Assembly: GCA_938008185.1 (NCBI GenBank)
Contig: CALLLR010000181.1
Coordinates: 1-45,149, forward strand
Direction: 5' to 3'
DNA from: an uncultured Saprospiraceae bacterium
GTDB lineage: Bacteria; Bacteroidota; Bacteroidia; Chitinophagales; Saprospiraceae
Length of the DNA stretch: 45,149 bases
Shown: piece after piece, positions 20,679 to 30,209 of the stretch
How the letters are laid out: each line of letters opens with the position of its first letter
Numbering within the stretch: position 1 is the first letter of the stretch
Translations under genes and position numbers: made by a program
The notes under the pieces: generated by a model
Told to the model about the DNA's origin: nothing
Seen by the model: the letters and a program-made list of their open reading frames with translations, nothing else
Databases searched by the model: none

Positions 20679-20681
20679 ACC

Positions 20682-20696
20682 GTATCAAATTGACAA
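20682..20696. promoter_or_regulatory. Candidate activator site O2 (GTATCAAATTGACAA), copy 2
   Basis: 10/15 match to TTCCCAAAATGAGAA, 18 bp downstream of O1. Confidence 0.35.
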
Positions 20697-20749
20697 TGAA
20701 TAAATTAAAAAACAAATCATAACTAACTGATTTACTGCACTTTAATGAT

Positions 20750-20764
20750 TGGCCATACCTTTGA
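20750..20764 (+). promoter_or_regulatory. Candidate sigma-54 promoter TGGCCATACCTTTGA (overlaps a TACCTTTG sigma-A-type -7 match)
   Basis: GG-N10-GA; GG 87 bp from O1 start, same spacing as copy 1. Confidence 0.45.
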
Positions 20765-20801
20765 TTAGACCATTGTATACATAATCAATCATCTAACAAC
20801 C

Positions 20802-21968
20802 ATGAATCACACTAAAAGAAAACTAGCCATAATAGGCACCGTTGGGGTGCCTGCCCGCTACGGAGGATTTGAAACCCTGGCGCACCAATTGGTCAAAAAT
20901 TTAAATAAAAAATATCAACTCACCGTATATAATAGTACCAAACATTACAGTTCGAAGGAAAGAATTCCTTCCTGGAATGGAGCAAAGATTAAATATATTC
21001 CATTATCCGCCAATGGTATTCTTAGTATTCCTTACGATATCATTTCCATGATCCACGCAGTATTATTTTGTGAGGTCCTGCTGATTTTAGGCGTATCGGG
21101 TTGTCTGTTTTTACCCATCATAAAATTATTTTTTCCTTTTAGAAAAATCATCGTAAATGTTGACGGACTGGAATGGAGACGCGCCAAATGGTCCAAACCT
21201 GCCAGGTTCTTTTTGTTAGGTAGCGAAAAAATAGCGATCAGGTTTGCGGATGAAATCATTGCGGATAACGCGGCTATTCAAAAATATGTTTTCGACCGAT
21301 ACGGTAAGGTCTGCCGTTTAATCGAATACGGAGCCGACCATAATCAGTCCAGGGCTTTCCAACCAGCAACGCTGAAAAAATTTCCTTTTTTAAAAAATAA
21401 ATATGCTTTTAAAGTCGCCCGAATTGAACCAGAAAATAATGTCCATCTGATTTTAAAAGCATTTGCAAAACAAAATAAACTACCCATTGTGGTGGTAGGA
21501 AACTGGAAAAACAGCGCATACGGTCACTCTTTACTAAATGAATTTAAGACGTTCCCCCACCTGCATTTACTGGATCCAATTTATGAACCTCATTTACTGA
21601 ATCAAATCCGTTCCAATGCAATATTTTATGTACACGGACACAGCGAAGGAGGTACCAACCCTTCACTGGTCGAAGCCATGTATTTAGGTTTACCGATTCT
21701 TTCATTTGATATTATTTACAATAGAATTACTACCGAGAACGAAGCGGTTTATTTTGGAACTGAAAAAACACTGGATATTTTATTAGAAAACCTGGATCAA
21801 CTCAACCCAACACAGATGGCCAGTCGATTGGCAGCGGTGGCCAATCGCAGATATTTATGGTCGGTAATCGCTGACAAGTACAGCCTACTCGTCAGTGGAA
21901 GCTCCCGTGTTGAAGAACCATCTTTTGATTTTGAATTACCCGTAAAGTTACAAAGAGCTATTGCTTAA
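20802..21968 (+). CDS. DUF1972/glycosyltransferase family protein (rhamnosyltransferase-like)
   Basis: N-terminal KLAIIGTVGVPARYGGFETLAHQLV typical of DUF1972 glycosyltransferases; C-terminal GT-B motif HGHSEGGTNPSLVEAMYLGLPI. Confidence 0.85.
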   Translation: MNHTKRKLAIIGTVGVPARYGGFETLAHQLVKNLNKKYQLTVYNSTKHYSSKERIPSWNGAKIKYIPLSANGILSIPYDIISMIHAVLFCEVLLILGVSGCLFLPIIKLFFPFRKIIVNVDGLEWRRAKWSKPARFFLLGSEKIAIRFADEIIADNAAIQKYVFDRYGKVCRLIEYGADHNQSRAFQPATLKKFPFLKNKYAFKVARIEPENNVHLILKAFAKQNKLPIVVVGNWKNSAYGHSLLNEFKTFPHLHLLDPIYEPHLLNQIRSNAIFYVHGHSEGGTNPSLVEAMYLGLPILSFDIIYNRITTENEAVYFGTEKTLDILLENLDQLNPTQMASRLAAVANRRYLWSVIADKYSLLVSGSSRVEEPSFDFELPVKLQRAIA

Positions 21969-21988
21969 CCCACTGGAATCTTTTTACT

Positions 21989-24316
21989 ATGATAAAATTT
22001 ATTTACACATTACTCTTAATACTATTCACTAATTCGATCTCAGCCCAACTGGTTACCACCGTAGCGGGACAAGCCGAAATAGCCGGAACGGCTGACGGTG
22101 CTGCTTTTGACGCTACGTTTAGCAATCCCCACGGCATCGCCATCGATCAAAATGGAATCGTTTACGTAAGTGATAGATTTAGTCATACTATTCGAAAAAT
22201 AGAGCTGGATGGAACCGTTTCTACCATTGCGGGATTTCCGGGCATCTCTGGCGAACAGGATGGAAGTTCAGACCTGGCTCTTTTTAACGAACCGTGGGGA
22301 CTTTGCGTCGGACCGCAAGGAAATATTTTTGTAGCGGATACGCGTAACAATAAAATTCGGAAAATCACCCCCGAAGGAGTGGTAAGCACCGTCGCAGGGT
22401 CCGGTAATTACGGTACCTCCAATGGAATGGGGACCGCGGCTACTTTTGGTAACCCAACCGGTATTAAGGCGGATGCCCAGGGCACCCTTTACGTAGCAGA
22501 TCACCTTACTCACATCATCCGAAAAATAGATTCGCTGGGATTTGTAACCACGCTTGCCGGGAAACCCTATCAGACGGGAGATGTCGATGGTACGGGCAAT
22601 CAGGCCTCGTTCAATCGCCCCTACGGTTTGACCCTCGACAACGATGGAAATATTCTGGTGGCGGATGAATGGAATCATAAAATCAGAAAAATCACGCCCC
22701 AGGGATCGGTTACTACCGTAGCTGGAACTGGAAATCTAGGTCACCAAAACGGACTCGCCTCATCTGCCGAATTCAACTACCCCTGGGATATGTCGGTAGA
22801 TTCGTCGGGTAATATTTTTGTGGCAGATGGTTATAATTATTTGATTAGAAAGATTACGCCAACGGGACAGGTTTCTACCTACGCGGGTAGCCTGGAAATG
22901 ACCGGAGCGACGGACGGAGAAGGTACCAATGCCCGTTTCAGCGGGGCTACTTCCATTGACTTTTCACCAGTCACCAAAGAGTTATACGTTGGAGATGCCT
23001 ATAACAATTTGATTAGAAAAATAACAGATCTTGAACAAGATGTCTCCATTCATCTGCCTTCTGGTAATCCAATCGTTTGTGAGGGAGATTATGTTTCGAT
23101 AAATGCGCATCCGAATATCTATACAGCCTATCATTTTTACGTCGATAATCAGGTAGTTCAAAGCGGTTCAGATCCAGTTTTTGAAACCAATCAATTGACC
23201 CCTGGAAACCATACTATTCAAGTTTTGGCGGCCGATAATTCAGGAACTTCTTCTTCCAATGAAATCACCGTACAAATAATCGCTGCTAATATTCCAACCA
23301 TTACAACGGTCGGTCCAACCCAATTTTTTGCGGGTGACTCGATTGTTTTAATTGCGAGTTTTGGTAATGAATATTTTTGGTCTACCGGTGCGACCGCTCC
23401 TACTATTTCCGTTTTTGAATCGGGCAGTTATACCGTAGAGGTAGAAGATACCAACGGATGCACGGGTACTTCAGCACCCGTTGAAATTATGGTTCAGGAA
23501 AATCCGGATGCGGCCGTTATCACCCTGTCCGGTGCAGCCACTTTTTGTAAAAACGAACCAACCAGCTTAATCTCAAGTTCTAACCAAAACAATCAATGGT
23601 TAAAAGATGGCTGGGCGATTAACGGGGCCATTGCGCCCACCTACGTGGCTGATGCTACGGGCACTTATCAGGTTCAAGTGACGCATCCTTCGGGAATCAT
23701 AACAATTTCTGAACCGGTAACCATGACCGTTTTGCCCGCCCTGGAAGTTGACTTTTCCGTGTCGGAGATGGAAGGTACCACGGCGGATAGTTTTAGCTTT
23801 AAGGTTACTAATCCGACCATTGCAGCCGTCGAATGGGTATTCGGAGATGGAAATATTTCTAATAATTTCGATCCGGTCCATCAGTACGAAACGCCAGGTT
23901 TTTATACCGTTGAACTTCGTGCGACCAACGAGAACGGTTGCCGGGATACGTTGATTCAAACAGAGATGTTACAGATCAAAGAACCGGAGGAGGAAAGTCC
24001 CGTAATTGAAACCCCTTCCATTCCCAACCCTACGATTAATGAACGTGATTTTTTTATTCCCACTGCCTTCACCCCAAATGGAGACGGAGAAAATGATCTA
24101 CTATACGTGCGAGGAACCAATATCATGGTAACCCATTTGATCATTTACAACCAATGGGGAGAGCTGGTTTTTCAATCATTTTCCCAGGAATATGGCTGGG
24201 ATGGATTGGTTGCTGGCAAAGCCGCACAGATTGGAAATTATGTTTATCTCTTAGCATATACCAATGAAGAAGGTTTACAAAAAAAGGAAACCGGGCATAT
24301 AACTCTGCTCAGATAA
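21989..24316 (+). CDS. NHL-repeat secreted protein with PKD domain and gliding motility-associated (T9SS type B) C-terminal domain
   Basis: Repeated GVVSTVAGSG...ANPTGI...GTLYVADHLTHIIRKI; FFIPTAFTPNGDGENDLLYVRG...IYNQWGELVFQ...GWDGLVAGKAAQIGNYVYLL. Confidence 0.9.
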   Translation: MIKFIYTLLLILFTNSISAQLVTTVAGQAEIAGTADGAAFDATFSNPHGIAIDQNGIVYVSDRFSHTIRKIELDGTVSTIAGFPGISGEQDGSSDLALFNEPWGLCVGPQGNIFVADTRNNKIRKITPEGVVSTVAGSGNYGTSNGMGTAATFGNPTGIKADAQGTLYVADHLTHIIRKIDSLGFVTTLAGKPYQTGDVDGTGNQASFNRPYGLTLDNDGNILVADEWNHKIRKITPQGSVTTVAGTGNLGHQNGLASSAEFNYPWDMSVDSSGNIFVADGYNYLIRKITPTGQVSTYAGSLEMTGATDGEGTNARFSGATSIDFSPVTKELYVGDAYNNLIRKITDLEQDVSIHLPSGNPIVCEGDYVSINAHPNIYTAYHFYVDNQVVQSGSDPVFETNQLTPGNHTIQVLAADNSGTSSSNEITVQIIAANIPTITTVGPTQFFAGDSIVLIASFGNEYFWSTGATAPTISVFESGSYTVEVEDTNGCTGTSAPVEIMVQENPDAAVITLSGAATFCKNEPTSLISSSNQNNQWLKDGWAINGAIAPTYVADATGTYQVQVTHPSGIITISEPVTMTVLPALEVDFSVSEMEGTTADSFSFKVTNPTIAAVEWVFGDGNISNNFDPVHQYETPGFYTVELRATNENGCRDTLIQTEMLQIKEPEEESPVIETPSIPNPTINERDFFIPTAFTPNGDGENDLLYVRGTNIMVTHLIIYNQWGELVFQSFSQEYGWDGLVAGKAAQIGNYVYLLAYTNEEGLQKKETGHITLLR

Positions 24317-24363
24317 GGTACTCCAATTTTTAGAAGTTGTTTAACACAAAAAAATAAAGCAAA

Positions 24364-26013
24364 ATGAAAAGCGCCATTTTAATAACTTTTTTCAGCTGTT
24401 TAGTATATTTATCTTTGGGTCAGGACGCTCATTTTTCACAGAGTGAATTAAATGCCAGCGCACGAAATCCAGCCATGATGGGCATCATGTCGTCGGATCA
24501 TAAACTAACAGCGAGCTATCGGTCCCAGTGGGCAAGCATTCCGAGTGCCTACCGAAATATTTTATTGGCCTACGAGAAAAAGGGCAACAAATTTTCCTGG
24601 GGCACGCAACTATTACAGAATGATGCGGGGAAGGTATCTTTAAAAACAACGCAGCTCATGATAAATCTTGCCTACCGGAAAAAATTATCCGCCCGCGGTG
24701 AGTTTTTATCAATTGGCGCTAGTGGCGGAGTTATTCAGCAAAAATTTGATCCTTCTTTATTCTCTTTTGACAATCAGTACATAGCGGAAACAGGCTTCGA
24801 CCCTGGTGCCGCAAATAAAGAGACCTTTTTAAACACGACTCAGTTCTTACCCAGTGCCACCGTAGGAATTATGGTTAGTAAATATTTTAATAAAATTAAA
24901 GGTTCCGGTGGATTATCATTTGCTCATCTCAACGAACCTTCCAGTCAGTTTTACGAAACCCTGCACGAAAAATATTCGATGCGGACTTCCCTTTTTGCGA
25001 ATGCGCAACTCCCCATTAAAGAACAATTAAAAGCAGAGATTCATCTGTCATGGAATAAACAATCCGTGGCTACCGAAAAAATAATAGGCGCTAAATTAAA
25101 ATATCACTTAAATGCAGAAAACAAGCTGACGGGTGGTATTGCCAACCGACTTCAGGATGCCTGGATTATTGAAGGAGGCATCACCTTTTCAGCAAGTGCA
25201 TTAACGATTAGTTACGATATGAATAACTCTCCACTTAATGTAGCCACAAATAGTCAAGGCGGATGGGAAGTTACCTTCTCTTATTTGTTTAACAAAAACA
25301 AAAAAACCAACGCAATCAACGCCAATTTTGAACGACTCAACGAAAAACCTTATAAGGATTTAGTTACCTCAAAAATACCAGATAGTGACCTAGATGGAAT
25401 TCCAGACAAGATTGATGCCTGTCCCAACTTATACGGAGAAAAAGAAAACAGTGGTTGTCCCGTAAACACCAAGGATTCTGATTTTGACGGACTCCTTGAT
25501 CACGTAGATAGTTGTCCCTTCTTAAAAGGATCGGCAGCTATGGGTGGGTGTCCTGATTCGGATAAAGACGGAATTTCCGATCTGAAAGATTATTGCCCAT
25601 TTTTGAAAGGAGAAGCATCTAACAATGGTTGTCCGGTAATGTCCAAAACAGATCATCAGCAATTTTTAAAAACCAACGCTATCAAGGTGGTGGTAGAATT
25701 CGCTACGGACAAATCAGACATAAAAGTTATCTATTACCAAGATTTGAATGACGTAGTCGATTTTTTATTAGAAAATCAAACGGCTAAAGCTTTCATCACG
25801 GGGCACACCGACGACGAAGGAGATCAGGCTTATAATTTTAAGCTGGGAGAAAGGAGAGCAACCAATGTGATGGAATTTTTCTTGAGCCGTGGTGTATCGT
25901 TTCAGCAATTGTCCATTGTATCCTACGGAGAAACAAAACCGACCCGGCAAAACCGAAGTGCTTACGAAAAAGCAAAGAATCGGCGAGTAGAAGTACAAGT
26001 ATACGCTGAATAA
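24364..26013 (+). CDS. PorP/SprF-type T9SS outer membrane protein fused to thrombospondin type 3 repeats and a C-terminal OmpA domain
   Basis: QDAHFSQSELNASARNPAMMGI...YRSQWASIPSAYRNILLAYEKK; DSDLDGIPDKIDACPN repeats; ITGHTDDEGDQAYNFKLGERRATNVMEFF. Confidence 0.88.
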   Translation: MKSAILITFFSCLVYLSLGQDAHFSQSELNASARNPAMMGIMSSDHKLTASYRSQWASIPSAYRNILLAYEKKGNKFSWGTQLLQNDAGKVSLKTTQLMINLAYRKKLSARGEFLSIGASGGVIQQKFDPSLFSFDNQYIAETGFDPGAANKETFLNTTQFLPSATVGIMVSKYFNKIKGSGGLSFAHLNEPSSQFYETLHEKYSMRTSLFANAQLPIKEQLKAEIHLSWNKQSVATEKIIGAKLKYHLNAENKLTGGIANRLQDAWIIEGGITFSASALTISYDMNNSPLNVATNSQGGWEVTFSYLFNKNKKTNAINANFERLNEKPYKDLVTSKIPDSDLDGIPDKIDACPNLYGEKENSGCPVNTKDSDFDGLLDHVDSCPFLKGSAAMGGCPDSDKDGISDLKDYCPFLKGEASNNGCPVMSKTDHQQFLKTNAIKVVVEFATDKSDIKVIYYQDLNDVVDFLLENQTAKAFITGHTDDEGDQAYNFKLGERRATNVMEFFLSRGVSFQQLSIVSYGETKPTRQNRSAYEKAKNRRVEVQVYAE

Positions 26014-26149
26014 AGTCCGAGAATGAAGCATTCCGAGGGAGGACGCTTAGTTAAATACTTTTTTATAAAAGTTGTTCATCCGTTAATTAGTTTGTCGGTC
26101 TCTTTTATTTTACGTTAGAGGTAATTTACAATACAAAGAAGAAAAGGTC

Positions 26150-26157
26150 TATTTTTG
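26150..26157 (+). promoter_or_regulatory. Bacteroidota -7 element TATTTTTG upstream of the XdhC-like gene
   Basis: Exact TANNTTTG match about 28 bp upstream of ATG. Confidence 0.5.
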
Positions 26158-26185
26158 CGGAAAAGGATGTAATAGACTTTAGAAA

Positions 26186-27298
26186 ATGAAAGAAATAAGA
26201 AATATTATCAATACCTATGACCAAATCGATTGGACGAAAGAACAGGCGGCTCTCGCTACGGTGGTAAGCGTAGAAGAATCAGCCTATCGACGGATTGGTG
26301 CCCGTATGTTGGTACAAAGTTCCGGAACCTGGATTGGTGGAATAAGCGGAGGTTGTCTGGAAGGAGATGCGTTAAAAAGAGCCAATGCTGCGATTTTCAA
26401 GAAAGAACCTTCCATCGTCATTTATGATACGATGGACGATGATGATCACCAAATAGGCGTAGGCTTGGGTTGTAATGGACGTATCGAAGTACTGTTCACA
26501 CCAGTCAATCCTAGTGATAAGCATAATCCGGTGGAACGTCTAAAAACCATCCAAGAGAAAAGAACACCGTCAATTTTTTATCAGGTAATTAGTCTGGAAG
26601 AAAAAGAGATCCGCAAAATGGGCTTATTTGCCAATGAAAACCAGACAGATATTTTTGTAAATTCCTTGGGTATTTCAAAAGAAAATTTGCTTGAAAAAAC
26701 AGCGCTGGTGCACCAGCGGAAAAAATCAAAGGTATTTAATTTTGTAACCACGACTGGCCAGTCTATCTCTATTTTAATCGAATTTATCCGTCCTGAATTA
26801 AGACTGGTTATTGTCGGTGATAATTATGATGTGCACGCTTTTGTGGGAATCGCCAAAGAGTTGGGTTGGGAAATAAATATCGTAGGTTTAAGACGAAAAT
26901 TAGACAAATCCATTTTTAGTTTATCCAAAAAAATGCTTCCCTACGAACAAGCCAGAGATTTAGTTATTGACGAATATACGGCAGTGGTACTGATGTCTCA
27001 TGATTATAAATGGGATCTGGAAATGTTGCAAATATTCTTAAAACAACATCCACCCTACCTTGGCATGCTGGGACCTAAGAAGCGGATGTTAAAGATGCAA
27101 ACGGAACTACAAGCAGATACGGAGCCTATCAATTTAAAAAATTTAAGCTTCTTTTATAGTCCCATTGGGCTGGATATTGGCGCCGAGTCCCCCGAAGAAA
27201 TTGCACTTTCAATTGCGGCTGAAATTATCGCTCATTTCAGAAACAGATCAGGCAATTTTTTAAAACTAAGGTCAGGAACCATACACGAAAGAACCTAA
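26186..27298 (+). CDS. XdhC/CoxI family protein (molybdoenzyme maturation factor-like)
   Basis: ALATVVSVEESAYRRIGARMLVQSSGTWIGGISGGCLEGD; GVGLGCNGRIEVLF; C-terminal LGMLGPKKR...PIGLDIGAESPEEIALSIAAEI. Confidence 0.9.
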   Translation: MKEIRNIINTYDQIDWTKEQAALATVVSVEESAYRRIGARMLVQSSGTWIGGISGGCLEGDALKRANAAIFKKEPSIVIYDTMDDDDHQIGVGLGCNGRIEVLFTPVNPSDKHNPVERLKTIQEKRTPSIFYQVISLEEKEIRKMGLFANENQTDIFVNSLGISKENLLEKTALVHQRKKSKVFNFVTTTGQSISILIEFIRPELRLVIVGDNYDVHAFVGIAKELGWEINIVGLRRKLDKSIFSLSKKMLPYEQARDLVIDEYTAVVLMSHDYKWDLEMLQIFLKQHPPYLGMLGPKKRMLKMQTELQADTEPINLKNLSFFYSPIGLDIGAESPEEIALSIAAEIIAHFRNRSGNFLKLRSGTIHERT

Positions 27299-27312
27299 AT
27301 TTCAGGTAGGCT

Positions 27313-30171
27313 TTATATCATTGCAAACCGGTTAAGCTCATTTTCCAGTAATGAATAAGCCATTCCTGAATCAAATTTTAGGATACCAATTTGTAGACTT
27401 ATTTCCTCCTCCAGGTAGCTGTTCATTTTAATGGATTTTTCAATTTCAAGGGCCAGCTTATTTTGTTCCATTAGACCTACCATCATATAATTTGTTTTGA
27501 TACGGTGGGCAATACTCGCGATATTATCCCAATTTTTACTTTCTAGTTCTTCATCCATCCGACTCAATGCCACCGGTATTTCCTGCAAGAAAAGTTCGAT
27601 CATCTCCCGAATAAAAGTTTCGTCGCCGCCGGACATTTCAGTTAGGTAATTAAAGTTGAATTCAATCACTTTATTTTTTGAAAATTCGGAACAGGATTCT
27701 GAAGAAATATTATCTAGTTTGATATTCAGCCATTTACCCAGCTGCATCTTCAGTTGTTTGGGAGAAAATGGCTTGGTTAAAAAATCGTTCATACCAGCGG
27801 CTAAGGCCCGATTCTTTTCGTCTAACAGGGCCGCTGCGGTCAAGGCGATGATGACTGAATTCTGATTTATATTATCAGTATTTACCCGGATAGCAGTGGT
27901 AGTTTCACAACCATCCATTTCGGGCATATGAATATCCATTAGGATAATATCATATTTTTTCTCCATTGTTTTTTGGACTGCTACTATTCCGTTAGAAGCG
28001 ATATCAAACTGACAATCCCAAAGTTCAAGAATTTTAATAATTAATTTTTGGTTCATCGGATTATCTTCGACAACCAACAAACTGATATCTTTTAAGGCTT
28101 CGGAAATTTGGTATTCTGCATCTTTTTCGGTGGATATTTCTGTCTGTAAAATACCTGAGTCCAAAAATGGAAGCACAATATTAAAAATGGATCCTTTATT
28201 TTCGGTACTTTCTACTTCGATGGTACCACCCTGTAATTCTACCAGATTTTTTACGATGGTTAATCCAAGACCAGTTCCGCCAAATTTGCGGGTAATCTTG
28301 ACATCCGCCTGTTTAAAATTTTCAAATATCTTGTCAAGATGCTCCTTTTTAATCCCGATCCCAGTATCGTGCACCTGAAATTGGATGAGATATTTTCCTT
28401 CGGTAGCCGCAACCAGTTTTGTTCTTACGCCGATCGTTCCTGAATTGGTAAATTTACTGGAGTTACCCAGTAGATTTGTCAGAATTTGAATTAGTCGAAC
28501 GGAGTCTCCAATTAAATAATTTTTGATGCTGGGATCCGAATCCAAATCTACATTAATGGGTTTGCCGCGCACCTTAAACTGAAAGGTTTGCTGCATAGAA
28601 GTCAGGACTTCCTGCAAATTGAATGTCCGCTGTTCAAACTCCAACTCGTTGGCCTCAATTTTTGAGAGGTCCAATATATTGGAAATAATCCCCATTAAAC
28701 TATCCGCAGAAAAGCGCAATGAATCTAAATATTCCCGCTGCACATCAGAAGGATCGGTATCGTACAGCAGATGCGTCATACCAATTACGGCGTTCATTGG
28801 CGTTCGTATTTCATGACTCATATTAGCTAAAAATTGTTGCTCTGCTAATTGAGCCTGCTCCGCTTCCTGCTTAGCAGAAATCAAATCCTGTTCCGCTCTT
28901 TTACGCTCCGTAATATCCCGAACAAATCCACTAAAAAAGTGTTTTCCACCCATTTGAATAGGCGAAATACTTAATTCTATCGGAAATTCTCTGCCACTTT
29001 TATCCAACGCAACAATCTCAATTCGGTTATTGATCACTGCTCCACCACCCGTTTTTAAAAAACGTTTCATACCCTGTTCGTGCGCCGTTCGGTATTCCAT
29101 TGGCACGATAAAATCACCCATTTTTCTACCCAGAATTTCTTCAGCTGTAAAACCAAAAATTTTAGTAGCTTGGTTACTCCAGGCGATTACCTTGCCCTCT
29201 TCATCAATATTGATTACAGCATCAAGCGAAGCATCAATAATTTTACGTAACATAAGTTCACTTTCCCGTACTTTGGTCTCTGCCAATTGTTGGTCCGTGA
29301 CATCCGTAACAGTTCTCATTGTACCAATCACCTCACCCAGAGGATTTAAATAAGGTGAAGCATTCAGTCGTCCAATCCAAGGAGTACCAGACTTATGAAG
29401 ATAAGTGACCAGCAAATTCTTTAGTCTGCCTTTCTTCTTTTTGTAAATATTTCGTTCAATATTTTCCTTGTCTTCTTCTTTAAGGAATAAATTAGCGGCC
29501 GTTCTATCCAATAGTTCCTTATTGGAAAAACCGGTTAACTTTTCCATTCTTTTATTAGCGAACGTTATTCGCCCTTTTAAATCCGTTAAAATTATTCCTT
29601 CCGAAAGGTGTTGCACGACAAACCGGTGTCGCTCCTGACTCATTTTTAACGCCTGCTGCACAAACAGTCTTTGCTCTTGTTCAATTCTTATATTTTCGTG
29701 TGCGATACATCCCTTAAGTAGTAAGCCAAATTTTTCAATTACACTAAATAATTGATTGGCTTCAGTTGACTCAGTACCCGTAGGTTGAGATTTATATAAT
29801 TTTAGAAACCCAATATCGGCCAATTTAAAAATACTATAAATACCTTTTTCAATTTTTTCATCCTCCCGAATCTGTTTAAAATCAGGATGATCAAACGGAA
29901 TGATAAACTTATTTTCACCTGCCAGTTTGTTCCAGATAAAATGATTCAATTTAGTAGATCTACTAGCTACGATATCGGTTGGAGTCTCATAGATCAATTC
30001 CATATTACGATCCTCAAACAACCATACACTCGCATAACTCAGTTTTTTTCTGGTCATCAGAACATTTAAAAATTGCTGACAATTTTGGCGTAAGTTCAAA
30101 GAATTTCCAATTGAGAGAGACAACTCATACAACAATACAATATCTTTAACTGTAGAAACGTTAACTTTCAT
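27313..30171 (-). CDS. Cytoplasmic hybrid sensor histidine kinase: GAF-like, two PAS, HisKA, HATPase, receiver, Hpt
   Basis: FLANMSHEIRTPMNAVIGMT; GTGLGLTIVKNLVELQGG; VVEDNPMNQKLI...ILMDIHMPEMDG; Hpt AHRIKTNYMMVG; no transmembrane segment seen. Confidence 0.92.
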   Translation of the reverse strand: MKVNVSTVKDIVLLYELSLSIGNSLNLRQNCQQFLNVLMTRKKLSYASVWLFEDRNMELIYETPTDIVASRSTKLNHFIWNKLAGENKFIIPFDHPDFKQIREDEKIEKGIYSIFKLADIGFLKLYKSQPTGTESTEANQLFSVIEKFGLLLKGCIAHENIRIEQEQRLFVQQALKMSQERHRFVVQHLSEGIILTDLKGRITFANKRMEKLTGFSNKELLDRTAANLFLKEEDKENIERNIYKKKKGRLKNLLVTYLHKSGTPWIGRLNASPYLNPLGEVIGTMRTVTDVTDQQLAETKVRESELMLRKIIDASLDAVINIDEEGKVIAWSNQATKIFGFTAEEILGRKMGDFIVPMEYRTAHEQGMKRFLKTGGGAVINNRIEIVALDKSGREFPIELSISPIQMGGKHFFSGFVRDITERKRAEQDLISAKQEAEQAQLAEQQFLANMSHEIRTPMNAVIGMTHLLYDTDPSDVQREYLDSLRFSADSLMGIISNILDLSKIEANELEFEQRTFNLQEVLTSMQQTFQFKVRGKPINVDLDSDPSIKNYLIGDSVRLIQILTNLLGNSSKFTNSGTIGVRTKLVAATEGKYLIQFQVHDTGIGIKKEHLDKIFENFKQADVKITRKFGGTGLGLTIVKNLVELQGGTIEVESTENKGSIFNIVLPFLDSGILQTEISTEKDAEYQISEALKDISLLVVEDNPMNQKLIIKILELWDCQFDIASNGIVAVQKTMEKKYDIILMDIHMPEMDGCETTTAIRVNTDNINQNSVIIALTAAALLDEKNRALAAGMNDFLTKPFSPKQLKMQLGKWLNIKLDNISSESCSEFSKNKVIEFNFNYLTEMSGGDETFIREMIELFLQEIPVALSRMDEELESKNWDNIASIAHRIKTNYMMVGLMEQNKLALEIEKSIKMNSYLEEEISLQIGILKFDSGMAYSLLENELNRFAMI

Positions 30172-30209
30172 TTTAATAAATTTAAAACAAACAAATAGAT
30201 TAGAGTTAT

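Noticed and set aside
20756-20763. TACCTTTG could be an ordinary sigma-A -7 element for the 20802 gene
   Set aside because: Kept as an alternative rather than the preferred call because the overlapping GG-N10-GA core has exactly the same 87-bp spacing to O1 as copy 1; 5' mapping and rpoN dependence are needed to decide
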